Positions 56,601 to 62,301 of a DNA stretch of 64,000 nt are shown in pieces. Origin of the DNA: Ixodes scapularis (lineage: Eukaryota; Arthropoda; Arachnida; Ixodida; Ixodidae); contig NW_024609884.1 in NCBI RefSeq assembly GCF_016920785.2, positions 31,850,080 to 31,914,079 on the forward strand, read 5' to 3'. The first letter of the stretch is position 1; every line of letters starts with the position of its first letter. The notes below the pieces were generated by a model. That model ran no database searches and was not told where the DNA came from. It worked only from the letters and a program-made list of their open reading frames with translations. The position numbers and the translations under genes were made by a program.

Positions 56601-59600
56601 ATGAGCGAAATGTGGGCTCTTTGCTGATCGGAGAGGTGAGCTTTGTTTCTATCTTTCACATCTTTTGTCAATTACATGGTATCTTATGCAAGCAAATCAG
56701 AAAGCGAAATACAAAAAAGGAAAAGTATGCATGCGGGCACATGCACCCAGACCGACAGAGTGTGTGACTGAGAGAGACAGGCACACAGACAGAGTTGTGC
56801 ATGTAAGGTTGATCTTGCCTTGGACACTTATATGTTTTGTCTTACTCAAGCTTTCTCTTTCTTTTATGATATACCACCACCTTGCCCACTTAAAGAGTAG
56901 AATAAAAGTCACTTGTTGACTCGCAAACTGTGCTCGAGTTCAAAAGCCATAATTCTATGTTGTTTATTTTTATTTATTTTTTTTGCTTTTCACTTTTTGT
57001 GTTGGACTTAATATTTTGTCTGGAACCATACTCGGAAACAATAGCAACGGTGGCACCGTGTGCATGAAATTAATCGAAAACAATTTAGGGCGGGAAGAAG
57101 CTGTTTTCCTGGGGATTATGTATAAACTTCAAAGTGATACCTATTTTGCTTTGCTAAGTATTACAGCAAATAAAGCTTTCTGAATAACCAAAATAATCAA
57201 GCTCCTTTTGTTATAGTATGATGTGGTTAAACGAAGAAAAAAAAAAGTTCTGATTGAAACTACACTTTACAATATAACTAAATTTACAGTGAATTTCTTT
57301 TTACACTGTTGTCGTTGGTTGGGCAGATTGAAGAATCAATTTGCCAAGTTTATCAAGGCATCTAGCAAAAAATAAAGTACTCATTTTGAGATAAAAAATA
57401 TTTTTGATTTTTTATTTACGATTTCTTTCCTCTTAGACTGAGCTGTCTCAGTTCTCTTGCATTGATTTGATCAAAAACGGTTCTGACATAGTTTTTTTTT
57501 TTTTTTTTTTTTTTTATTGGCAATCCTAAATGTTAGAAAAGGCAACTTCCACGCCTGAAAGGAGGCTAACTAGAAAAAGAAAGCACACCTAAACTGCCAG
57601 ATTCAAACGTTGCTTGACCCGTGACTTGCAAGTTTTATCGCAATTTTTCTTATACTCGCATTTCTCAATGTTTGAACCGTAAAAATTTTTCTTCAGAAAG
57701 TCAAAATCGCATGCTACGCTGCTCCGGAAAAATAGACACATACGATGGTAGTCAAAATATGCAGGCGAGCTGGTGAATTAAGTTTATAATCAAAAACCTG
57801 AGACTGGGAATCAAGAACATAATGGAATGGAGACGTGTGTGTGTGCTTGTCCATTATTTTAGTTATTCCAAGTCTCGTTGTTTTTTTTTTATTATGTATG
57901 ATGGGGACGAAATGTCTTTGGAGGGCATTGCTCCAACGAAATTGGCACTGCATATCCGCTGGTGTGGGACGGGATTCCAGTTTGTCCCACCGGCCCTGAA
58001 ATGTGTAGGCGTTCCTGTCAACAAAAACAAATGCAGCGCACAAAGCGGCAGAATCGATTATGTCCATTGTGCCGATACAGTGGCAGACATGATTGGGAAA
58101 CCAAACTTCTTGCATCGTACGGCGTGGTCCATTTGTTGCTTCGTTAGAAAACAACGGCGAGTTGAAAGATAATGAAACGTCATCCCCACGAGAGACGACA
58201 CATAACTATTGGAGCACATAACGACGCAGCAGTTCATACTGTCAACCCGACACAACTGCACCGCTCCGACCTCAATGTATACCAATGTACGCGGCGTGGT
58301 TTCGTTTCGCTGGGGTACTCGCAACCTGCCTTCAATAATGGCCACGCGGCGGCGCGCCGGTCAAGTCGCACAGTGTTTAGTGTGGAGAATATGGTACTAA
58401 AGGGAATTGCATGGTTCTTTTTTTAACAAAAGTCTAGCGAAGTCGCCTTTACCGAAGTTTTAAGGGCAGCAACTGTGCATCCATTGGAAGTGAGTGTGCA
58501 GCATTTGAATGTTGCCTTGTGCAGCCAAGACTGAGATCCTGGATGCCCTGGACCGACTGGCCCAGCCCAACCCTCTGTCGTTCCGGCTGCCCCAGATGCC
58601 TCGTTCAGAGGGGGCTCTCGGAGACCACGCTAATACACTCCTTGGAAATCAAGATCTGCTTGTCGAGGTTCTGGGCTACGTCTTCCTGACTGCTGATGCT
58701 GAACCTGAAGCAAAGGTGAACCAAAATTTGTTCAGTGTGACCTGTAAACGGGCACTGATTTATTTATTTTGTTCCGTCAAATGCCGAGCATGCGCTCAAG
58801 TTACAATAAGCACCCGCCCGCTACTTCAGGAAACATTTAGAAAATATGCGGAGGACATACCGAGCGCCCACTCCAGGCATGTGAGCCCACGTAACTTACC
58901 GAGATGCTCACCTGCGTCAGCAAGTTCTCTGAGCAGCGCCGATGCAGAGTGGAAAAGCTCGATGCATGTGCACCGGTGCAATGCAGTGAAGCTTGACACG
59001 CGCACTCCGGTGTGCCCCTCCTGTATTTTTTTATCTATTTTCTAATTTTGGGTGGACACTTACTTGGTATGTTAAAATATTTGTGAAGAAGAGATGGCTA
59101 GTTTTTTTTATTGTATTTTAAGTCCAGGTGAAATATATATTTAAAGAAAAGTGATTTGTGAATGGCTTTTGTTTCTGTCCTCTGAATTTGAATATTGTGC
59201 TGAAATTGGCATGAGTAAACTAGACCACTTTTATTTTTGAGAAAACATGCAGCGATTGCTACAGGGCATCCGGTGAACCTCACTGCCACCTGTGATTGGT
59301 CAAAGGCATTGTGGCATTATTGTTGGCATCTCCAAGCCAGGTTCAAAGCGTTAGAGGTCACAAAGTGGAGACTGGAGGTGACAGGGTGTTCATATGTAGG
59401 ACTCTTCTCAGCATTTTTCATGTTATCTTGTTATATCTCATTTTCAATATTGCGATTTCCCAATGATAATGTGATCACAACCACAACACGATACTACACT
59501 GCACTGAAAACAGAAGTGCACATTCAAGCTCCTATGGCACGCTTTCTTTTAAAAAAAGCTACTCCTGCTGGTAGTGACCTACTCTTTTGTATGAGCCATG

Positions 59601-61008
59601 ACCGAAGGAATCATGCGGGGTTTCACTCTTTCTACTTCTATAGGAATCTCCGGTCCATGCATGAGCGACAAATTTTGGGGATAGCTTCTGTCACAGAAAT
59701 GATCCGAACAAGACACACTTGTTTTAGTTGGTGCGCAATTGTCATTCTTCACTGCAGCAAGCCACTGAAAATCTAGCTTCTTCTGCTGCAGGAGGTGGTG
59801 TAAAATCATGTTGTCGCAGCCACTGGTGTGGATACTAGAGCTATGCATGGGCCAAAAGTTTCAGCCCTGTCCTGACACAGCCCAAGCCTGGCCCAAACCC
59901 GGCAGGTTTTCTTAAATAAACCCGAGTCCAATAGATTTTTAAACAGGGGCCTGGCCTTACCTGACTATTTTTATTTGCATATACATATACCCGAGTCCAA
60001 CAGATTTTTAAACAGGGACCTGGCCTCACCTGATTATTTTTATTTGCAACTCCAAGTTTCTTTTGCCATCACACAATCCACACCAAAAAATCTGAAAGGG
60101 GCAGTGCCTGTTTGTCAAATGTCCTTTCTTCATAAGACTATTGCTAATAGGGCAATTTGTCTCATCAGGGCATCATAGACTGCTTCAGACTAGTCATTTC
60201 AAAGTTTATACCTGGCCAAACAAACAAACACAGAAAATATTCGCTGAACAATTCAGCGAAGCAATGTCGAAAAAGAGAAAATATTAACTGGACAATTCAG
60301 AGTGCTTATCTAATATCTATAAAAAAAACGAGAAAGTTCAAATGGCTAGAAAGCTATGTGGTCTGCTGCCCCACATTCTTTTTATTCTTCATGTGGGTTC
60401 ATGCAACACATCCTTGTCCAAGCCCGGCCCAAGCTGGGCTTGAACAAGGGTGTGTTGTCATATGGTCATATAGAGAAGAGTATGTTTTATGTTGAAGGTT
60501 TCTGAATTCGTTTCTATTTTGGTATCGAGCTTGTGCCCGCTGGCAGAGCAAAGGATTGAACTGGTTCTTTTTTCTTTTTTTGCGTTTTAGGGTTCAACTG
60601 TTGGAAGTGCAGAACTTGATTCTCCCTCTGAAAATGTTGGCCCCACTTCCAAGCTTCTGGAGCTGAAGGTACAGTCTATTTTTTTTCGCAAGCGGTGATA
60701 TACTTTTGGTTCTCATCTTGCTGTGGCAAAACAAAACAAAAAAACCAAAAAACTTGCAGACTTTTTTTTTTTTTTTTTTCAAAGGCCAGAGCTATGGAAA
60801 CTTGTTTTAAATGCTTTGTTTTTTTCTTACCATAGGAGAGTTTCCATTCACTCAAGACAACACATACCAACAGTCTCCTGTGGCGTTTGGCCCTTGCTGC
60901 CGTTCACGTGTACCATACCTGCGGGGGCATCGAGGCACTGGCTCAGCTCTGGGTCAAAGTGGTAGCCGAGATACGCTACTACTGGGAAAACAACCTCACT
61001 CTACCCAG
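23660..61008 (+). CDS. RAB3GAP1: Rab3 GTPase-activating protein catalytic subunit (RAB3GAP1), 5' fifteen coding exons
   Basis: Fifteen exons join in phase to about 505 residues. Coding exons: 23660-23686, 24259-24311, 25204-25279, 25357-25486, 26380-26461, 29681-29800, 30319-30484, 33571-33673, 46887-46965, 47062-47130, 48772-48845, 50553-50645, 58525-58715, 60591-60668, 60836-61008; all introns are GT-AG. Family blocks appear in order: YEITDFTTSTEWERF, NDFPPRAHYLVRWYGLR, TYFDMVHLSHVP, IRFTYLINDW, KLPFGALEDPI, IIVDNDVY, and GGIEALAQLWVKVVAEIRYYWENN. With RAB3GAP2 this protein forms Rab3GAP, which stimulates GTP hydrolysis by Rab3 and acts as exchange factor for Rab18 at the ER. The C-terminal half, with the catalytic arginine of the GAP, lies beyond the window. 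No frameshift or stop was seen. Insertions enlarge introns 5, 7, 8 and 12. Confidence 0.93.
23687..24258 (+). other. RAB3GAP1 intron 1
   Basis: 572 bases, GT-AG, AT-rich. No repeat or gene recognised. Confidence 0.7.
24259..24311 (+). CDS. RAB3GAP1: RAB3GAP1 exon 2
   Basis: Encodes DPDLYEITDFTTSTEWE plus a split Arg codon. The EITDFTT block is nearly invariant in the family. Donor GTAACT. Confidence 0.9.
24312..25203 (+). other. RAB3GAP1 intron 2
   Basis: 892 bases. A 109-codon frame at 24667-24996 has no recognised similarity. Nothing else was identified. Confidence 0.65.
25204..25279 (+). CDS. RAB3GAP1: RAB3GAP1 exon 3
   Basis: Encodes FIASVEAIIHEWKLTS... to LKE. Acceptor TTTTAG, donor GTATGC. 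It matches the family region FISKVEEVLNDWKL. Confidence 0.9.
25357..25486 (+). CDS. RAB3GAP1: RAB3GAP1 exon 4
   Basis: Encodes GELSTGCWETSAEDIKFASF and FKITRHYL, matching the family pattern of a W-E motif followed by ISFADFKFSVTHHYL. Donor GTGTGC, phase 1. Confidence 0.9.
25864..26264. mobile_element. MITE in RAB3GAP1 intron 4 (ACATAGCCTCC ends)
   Basis: The left end ACATAGCCTCCTACATAGGG and right end (the reverse complement of ACATAGCCTCCTATATAGGG) form inverted repeats of about 30 bp, ending AAAGCCTG/CAGGCTTT. The element is about 400 bp and non-coding. It occupies most of the 893-base intron 4 (25487-26379). Confidence 0.8.
26380..26461 (+). CDS. RAB3GAP1: RAB3GAP1 exon 5
   Basis: Encodes DEPAPFVLEDMMNLGNDFPP and RAHYLVRW, with split Asp and Trp codons. 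NDFPPRAHxLVRWYGLR is a hallmark of the family. Donor GTAAGG. Confidence 0.95.
26949..29531. mobile_element. 2.6-kb foldback element in intron 5 (TAAAGGGGCAC ends)
   Basis: The left end (ATAAAGGGGCACTAAAATTA) and right end (reversed, TTAAAGGAGCACTCAACTGG) are inverted. Similarity continues through CAATCTATC and AAAACCCAAAAT and resumes further in: AACACCTCCTAAAAGAGAAGGCC at about 27227 against GGCCTTCTCTTCTAGGAGGTGTT at about 28907, and GGAAGTCCAT/ATGGACTTCC. The arms are thus several hundred bases with indels. The AT-rich centre has no transposase. It accounts for most of the 3.2-kb intron 5 (26462-29680). Confidence 0.7.
29681..29800 (+). CDS. RAB3GAP1: RAB3GAP1 exon 6
   Basis: Encodes YGLRDFLVISPSSDEEAISN and on to LLVSSVCVALTNSK. 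Acceptor ACCGCAG, donor GTGAAC, phases 2 and 2. It matches the family block YGLREFVVIAP and a small-residue strand. Confidence 0.93.
29801..30318 (+). other. RAB3GAP1 intron 6
   Basis: 518 bases with several T runs; nothing recognised. Confidence 0.65.
30319..30484 (+). CDS. RAB3GAP1: RAB3GAP1 exon 7
   Basis: Encodes PLPVFVQLHHPQERLCYGVC, then TTYFDMVHLSHVPQACSNL and SGLLSLFKSKL. It matches the family pattern FVQIHH...FEMVHL...LSGLLDIFKSK. Donor GTGAGC, phase 0. Confidence 0.95.
30520..30660. repeat. Interspersed repeat with a 23-bp-arm hairpin in intron 7
   Basis: The segment GGGGGTTTTACTGGCCAAACC... to ATTAATATCGACCACCTGGG looks like a degraded copy of a common tick interspersed repeat (recognised from memory). 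It ends in a near-perfect hairpin: TCGACCACCTGGGGTGGTTT at 30591 and its inverse ending at 30646 (23-bp arms, one mismatch, 10-base loop). Confidence 0.5.
30661..32351 (+). other. Middle of RAB3GAP1 intron 7
   Basis: Non-coding. CATCCACACCCTGGGGAGTG near 31240 echoes CCACACCCTGG near 30500. Otherwise nothing recognised. Confidence 0.4.
32352..32986. mobile_element. TTAAAGGAGC-ended TIR element in intron 7
   Basis: The left end TTAAAGGAGCTGTGCAACGA and the right end (the reverse complement of TTAAAGGAGCAATGCAACAA) form inverted repeats of about 20 bp around a 635-bp non-coding unit. The same family style is seen at 9078-10080 and 26949-29531. Confidence 0.7.
33216..33272. repeat. Small hairpin in intron 7
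   Basis: GTGGGAGTGGCTAA and TTAGCCACTCCCAT are inverted copies separated by about 27 bases. Confidence 0.6.
33571..33673 (+). CDS. RAB3GAP1: RAB3GAP1 exon 8
   Basis: Encodes SYSSQLNLPPIQLTIRFTYL and INDWSFYIWPHPPP. It matches IRFTYVLQDW...WP and a PP run in the family. Acceptor TTTTTTTCAG, donor GTAAGT, phase 1. Confidence 0.95.
34457..34488. repeat. 12-bp-arm perfect hairpin
   Basis: GGACCGCGAGGT, an 8-base loop (GTTCCACA), then ACCTCGCGGTCC. Confidence 0.8.
35311..35475. repeat. TGACGTCA palindrome and tandem array
   Basis: A perfect 18-bp-arm palindrome (GTAAGATGACGTCAGTTC, loop ATAC, then its inverse) at 35311-35350 is followed by about four degenerate units of 25-35 bp carrying ATGACGTCATCTTACGTGA or a variant and ACACGAAA. 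TGACGTCA is the full CRE/ATF-type binding palindrome, and at least three intact copies occur with further TGACG half-sites. Whether it binds such factors is unknown; it may simply be a satellite seed or an element end. Confidence 0.8.
37990..38048 (+). repeat. Poly-G tract
   Basis: About 45 bases almost entirely G (GGTGGGG..., two long runs split by A). It yields a spurious polyproline frame on the - strand. G-quadruplex potential is high. Confidence 0.9.
38931..39774. mobile_element. FB-like foldback transposon with minisatellite arms and 9-bp target duplication
   Basis: The arms (38931-39048 and 39661-39774) are inverted copies built from tandem 15-bp units close to GACGATTCGTCACAG. Outermost ends are GGGATGAGGACGATTCGTCA on the left and, reversed, GGGATACGGTCCATTCGTCA on the right. 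ATCCTTTCC precedes the left end and ATCCTTTGC follows the right end, a 9-bp target duplication with one mismatch. The centre (about 610 bp) is non-coding and includes a 117-bp-spaced direct repeat. Arms of short tandem repeats plus a 9-bp duplication are the classic architecture of Drosophila FB elements. Confidence 0.8.
39455..39610 (+). repeat. Direct repeat at 117-bp spacing inside the FB-like element
   Basis: AGCTAGAACGTCTGTTACAA (39461 on) recurs as AGCTAAAACGTTCCTTACAA (39578 on), followed in both by ATTCTT and preceded by GTTC-GGAC-like blocks. Confidence 0.6.
41170..41236 (+). repeat. ATTTAAATCA tandem motif
   Basis: Three AAATCA-containing units (ATTTAAATCAGTTTGATTTT type) occur in 65 bases. 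A related piece lies at 43750-43812. They could be the edges of one older insertion, but this is not established. Confidence 0.4.
42440..42525 (+). repeat. tRNA-derived SINE head
   Basis: Pol III-like boxes are visible: A box TAGCGTAGGGGTTAAGG near 42444 and B box GGTTATAATCG near 42487, followed at 42511 by a T run that could terminate transcription. The intervening arms pair only partly, so it is not a functional tRNA. Confidence 0.55.
42645..42785 (-). mobile_element. CGCTTCGCGGCG element fragment
   Basis: Two minisatellite units (GACGCCGCGAAGCGGCGTG and TGTCGCCGCGAAGCGGCG) with TTAAC and CCCCAGTGATACACGCGCA match the family seen at 8-13 kb. Confidence 0.65.
43928..45715 (-). mobile_element. 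Tc1/mariner-type transposon with long TIRs
   Basis: Terminal inverted repeats of about 145 bp start CTATCGTGAGCAATATGAGA on the left; the right, reversed, starts CTATCGAGAGCAGTATGAGA. They run inward through GGTGGAGAGAGCGGTGCGCT to CTGC-GGCACCCC. TA lies on both sides (43926-43927 and 45716-45717). The unit is about 1.79 kb and encloses a Tc1-like transposase pseudogene on the - strand. It is inserted in RAB3GAP1 intron 8, antisense to the gene. Confidence 0.9.
44319..45267 (-). pseudogene. Frameshifted Tc1-like transposase
   Basis: Three - strand frames carry consecutive parts. 45267-44944 encodes the N-terminal HTH region (MARVPHIEREAIVKLSLEGY, with ALSG-like SLSGRPMKTVNRIV). 44947-44759 contains the first catalytic region (IVFPDKSTFS). 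44828-44319 contains QHDLSPAHIAK (second Asp) and the third region LNIIEPVWGRMK (Glu in place of the third acidic residue). The DDE triad residues are still present, but two frame changes (near 44945 and 44800) prevent a full product. It would have acted on the TIRs of the surrounding element by TA-specific cut and paste. Confidence 0.9.
46887..46965 (+). CDS. RAB3GAP1: RAB3GAP1 exon 9
   Basis: Encodes VKDGFFDMENLKLGKLPFGA and LEDPI with split Asp and Gly codons. GKLPFGAxEDPI is strongly conserved in the family. Acceptor GTGAAAG is weak but preceded by a long T run. Donor GTAAGC. Confidence 0.95.
47062..47130 (+). CDS. RAB3GAP1: RAB3GAP1 exon 10
   Basis: Encodes EMQLSVTWPSIPEDIIVDND and VY. 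The 96-base intron before it is the second shortest in the locus. Donor GTGGGA is slightly unusual. Confidence 0.93.
47777..48181. mobile_element. MITE with AATGCGAAAGCATT-type ends (intron 10 copy)
   Basis: It begins AATTCGAAAGAATTAACTGT and ends with GCATGCTTTCGCATTCA, the approximate inverse. The interior is GC-rich and non-coding. A related copy starts at 61448 with the same following block (AACTGTCC...GAGCGA). The terminal motif is itself a short palindrome. Confidence 0.6.
48385..48715. repeat. Degraded relative of the CCGTAAAAT MITE in intron 10
   Basis: AAAGATAACCCACCCCT at about 48417 is shared with the MITE at 18870-19236. At the other side GCCTATCTTCTGGAACATTACTGTAAAAAC resembles a mutated end. 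Evidence is limited to these blocks. Confidence 0.35.
48772..48845 (+). CDS. RAB3GAP1: RAB3GAP1 exon 11
   Basis: Encodes DLCPANAPKWSVRMRWNENP and HCLM. It matches the family block APHWSVRVRKAENPQCLLG. Acceptor TTATTACAG, donor GTGAGT, phase 1. Confidence 0.95.
48846..50552 (+). other. RAB3GAP1 intron 11
   Basis: 1.7 kb, AT-rich, with a foldback at 50235-50445. No other feature recognised. Confidence 0.6.
50235..50445. mobile_element. Foldback element in intron 11, about 210 bp
   Basis: Left arm block TGCATGGAGACTATTTTACA with ATCCTGCATTCAT pairs with ATGAATGCAGGAT and GGTAAAATAGTCTCCATACA on the right. Outer bases GAAAAGAAAAA/TTTTTTCTTTG also pair. Arms are about 70 bp around an AT-rich centre. 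Confidence 0.7.
50553..50645 (+). CDS. RAB3GAP1: RAB3GAP1 exon 12
   Basis: Encodes EYLGNFAVVCNMRESLDDVL and KNMVLEDDLP. It aligns with LGDFVTEFFKICRRKESTDE-type sequence of homologues but is more divergent. Acceptor TTTTTTCTTCAG, donor GTAAGT, phase 1. Confidence 0.9.
51143..51829 (+). pseudogene. LINE ORF1 (Gag-like) with CCHC knuckles, truncated
   Basis: 228 codons in one frame, followed by a stop. The C-terminal half has CFSCQHFGHGSCSC and CAKCSSPDHLADIC, both canonical CX2CX4HX4C knuckles, and a variant CFNCKGPHPAYSRFC. A basic EKEILTLRAKEDITYSEEA tail follows. This combination is typical of nucleic-acid-binding ORF1 proteins of I/Jockey-type LINEs in arthropods. The frame resumes at 52124-52363 (acidic SMEFDDSAASAFDSDTMEW end) after several stops, so the original protein was longer. 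Confidence 0.85.
52502..52618. repeat. Repeated TTTCCCC...TAAATTTAG blocks
   Basis: Three or four direct and inverted copies of TTTCCCCRCTAAATTTAG-like sequence lie within about 115 bases, exactly in the interval where the LINE is missing its middle. Confidence 0.6.
52700..53767 (+). pseudogene. LINE ORF2 remnant: RT thumb and RNase H, inactivated
   Basis: 52706 on encodes LYDTLVRSCLDYGTMLYGSA and then LDPVYHLGLRLATVAFWTSP, the conserved region after the RT active site. 53158-53556 (another frame) encodes RNase H blocks FTAEIYAV-like (TPFTAEIYAVSFLL), VVLFVNSQSS and IKFCWVPSRGNKG. 53540-53767 continues with EEADRLA. The family YTDGS is here YTGCV and the TDS motif is VNS, so two catalytic Asp residues are lost. 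Two frameshifts and no YXDD core make it non-functional. Confidence 0.85.
54120..54985 (-). pseudogene. Repeated acidic N-terminal-like fragments, possible piggyBac relics
   Basis: On the - strand a frame from about 54903 encodes MASSSFSAPTRKHLKPYNSR and an acidic stretch (DTSPVESEDDVGSSDYSSNS). Similar DNA blocks (ATAAATCGCCATCT-TG, CATGC-AGAGCGCTC) recur near 54120-54360, 54540-54620 and 54890-54970, suggesting three partial copies. Acidic Ser/Asp-rich starts are common in piggyBac-like transposases, but no catalytic part was seen. Confidence 0.3.
55720..56431 (-). mobile_element. piggyBac-like remnant, about 0.7 kb
   Basis: The right border is TTAA (56432-56435) preceded by GGTAGTGAATGGG, i.e. 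reversed CCCATTCACTACC. The left border is TTCA followed by ATCCATTCGCTACC, a mutated form of the same end. TTAA plus a CCC-start TIR fits piggyBac. Inside, on the - strand, a frame starting at 56180 encodes an acidic N-terminus (NDEIIDMLFNSDDDGTSGED) and breaks near 56030. The transposase body is deleted. Confidence 0.55.
57490..57519 (+). repeat. Poly-T tract
   Basis: About 29 consecutive T bases in intron 12. Confidence 0.9.
57714..58420. other. Non-coding tract before exon 13, possible transposon debris
   Basis: A + frame with RLCPLCRYSGRH (about 58050) could be a degraded Cys-rich domain, but no further support was found. Confidence 0.2.
58525..58715 (+). CDS. RAB3GAP1: RAB3GAP1 exon 13
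   Basis: Encodes AKTEILDALDRLAQPNPLSF, RLPQMPRSEGALGDHANTLL, and QDLLVEVLGYVFLTADAEPE plus AK. It aligns with the ITHALSKLTEP...LNTILLFLFPDA region of homologues. Acceptor CCTTGTGCAG, donor GTGAAC, phase 0. Confidence 0.92.
58716..60590 (+). other. RAB3GAP1 intron 13
   Basis: 1.9 kb. A 69-bp tandem repeat lies at 59921-60048 within a Gly/Pro-type GGCCTGG-rich repeat. Frames of up to 179 codons (58509-59045, 59237-59776) show no family similarity; the first overlaps exon 13 and runs into the intron. Confidence 0.6.
59840..60470. repeat. Interspersed repeat with a 69-bp tandem duplication
   Basis: CCCGAGTCCAATAGATTTTT (59921) recurs as CCCGAGTCCAACAGATTTTT (59990), each followed by AAACAGGG-CCTGGCC and TTTTTATTTGCA. 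AGCCCAAGCCTGGCCCAAAC near 59880 and AAGCCCGGCCCAAGCTGGGC near 60420 suggest the edges of one element. Confidence 0.55.
60591..60668 (+). CDS. RAB3GAP1: RAB3GAP1 exon 14
   Basis: Encodes GSTVGSAELDSPSENVGPTS and KLLELK, a polar Ser-rich linker as in homologues. Acceptor CGTTTTAG, donor GTACAG, phase 0. Similarity is weak but both junctions and phase fit. Confidence 0.8.
60836..61008 (+). CDS. RAB3GAP1: RAB3GAP1 exon 15
   Basis: Encodes ESFHSLKTTHTNSLLWRLAL, AAVHVYHTCGGIEALAQLWV and KVVAEIRYYWENNLTLP. It matches SLTYKLALCLCMINFYHGGL and LWQEFVLEMRFRWEN of homologues. Donor GTAAGC, phase 2. The next exon is not in the window. Confidence 0.95.
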
Positions 61009-62297
61009 GTAAGCTAAATAGACAGCAAGAAATTGCTCTACGCTTTAAATATGGCAACATTGGTTGAATGTTTTAGAGGAGAGTTTTAGCCAGTAAAGTA
61101 AGACTGCTGACCTGGAGTCTTTCACGTGCATTATGCACAGTAATTACACGACCACACTCTGGTATGATGCTCATCCAGATGGAAACAGGCAGAGGTGGGG
61201 ATCAAAGTTGGAAATAATCCCTGGTTCTCGGTGGTGCAAGCTTTCGCTTTGAGCTGTGATGCGCTAGCGCGCTTGGCTACCGATCCCCCACTAAGGTTAC
61301 CATCTACCGTAGGCAGTTTTTGGCTGCCATGGCATTTTCCAGGAAATAAGCTGTTTCCTGGTTCATACTTCAGGGTGGCATGTTTTTGCTGGTTTTCTTA
61401 ACTACTGTAGCAAAACCCCCTTTAGGAATAAATATCATAAGCATACGTTAATGCGAAAGCATTAACTGTCCAATTGAGCGAAGTCGGCGTTGTCTATAAC
61501 CGCCTGTATCAATGATATGGCAGTTTTAATTTCCATTGGCCAAAAGCACAGCAGCACAGATACTTTGTCATGGAAGCCGGCGAGTCCGTTCAAGGCCAAA
61601 GCGGACGCGCCTCAGAAATAAAAAAAGAAAAGCGCAGCAACACAAATGCATCGTCACGGAAGATGATGGGGCCGCTCAAAGTCAAAGTGGACGTGCCTCA
61701 GAAATAAAAAAAGCACAAAGAAAAGCACAGCAATGCAGGTGCATCGTCATGGAGCCGTGGAGCCCACGGGGTTCGCTGCGCTTGCGCAGTGGGGGAGTGT
61801 GATGTCACTGCCAGAGCGCCATGTGAAAAAGGAAGATGTGGTGCGCTGCCTGTAGGAATGCACTACGTGTAGGAATGCTTTTGCATTCCTACACATAAGC
61901 AGTCTGAAGTGTCCTCTTTAGTCTTTTTAAAGGTCCTCTTTAGTATTGTCTAAAAAGACCACACCCAGAATATTTCAATCGAATTCCACCTAAAAGTGGA
62001 TGAAACTGGCAAACGAAATTTGAGGTGCATGAAACTACCAAAATCTACTAATCCTAGTGGGTGAGGCACAGTGAAGGCCAACAGCGCAGTCAATACCACA
62101 GTGTCGCCGCAGCCCACTCTGTGCTACATTAGTCGTGCTCGGAGCACTTGGAGAGATTTGTTTGCTTGTTTTGTACTTTTTCAAGCAAAGCCTACAGGCG
62201 GCGCTAGCAGCGCGCTCGTCGTTGGCCACATGGTTCGCGGAACGTGCATGCGCTTGTGTTCTCCTGGGCGAGCATGCATCATCGCTGGCAGCATCTG
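61009..62297 (+). other. RAB3GAP1 intron 15, first part
   Basis: Non-coding; contains the MITE-like element at 61448-61892. A tRNA-like stretch read on the - strand near 61290-61200 (TAGCCAAGCGCGCTAGCGC) may be a SINE A box, but no B box was found. Confidence 0.5.
61448..61892. mobile_element. MITE with AATGCGAAAGCATT ends, 85-94-bp internal repeat
   Basis: It begins TTAATGCGAAAGCATTAACT and ends with GGAATGCTTTTGCATTCC. Internally, units starting with CATGGAAGCC (61569), CACGGAAGAT (61654) and CATGGAGCCG (61748) each contain GCCTCAGAAATAAAAAAAG and GCACAGCAA-type blocks. GTAGGAATGC is duplicated near the right end. It is related to the copy in intron 10. Confidence 0.65.
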
Positions 62298-62301
62298 TTA
62301 A

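Larger units (their letters stand above)
50646..58524 (+). other. RAB3GAP1 intron 12 (7.9 kb)
   Basis: Holds a truncated LINE (about 50850-54095), short repeated blocks near 54100-54970, a piggyBac-like remnant (55720-56431) and a poly-T tract (57490-57519). The tract 56450-57480 holds nothing recognised. Confidence 0.75.

Noticed and set aside
58509..59045. 178-codon frame starting before exon 13
   Set aside because: It is exon 13 read in its own frame through the donor site into the intron; the splice donor at 58716 explains the gene better.
59237..59776. 179-codon + strand frame
   Set aside because: Hydrophobic low-similarity translation inside RAB3GAP1 intron 13, no matching splice phase needed by the gene.
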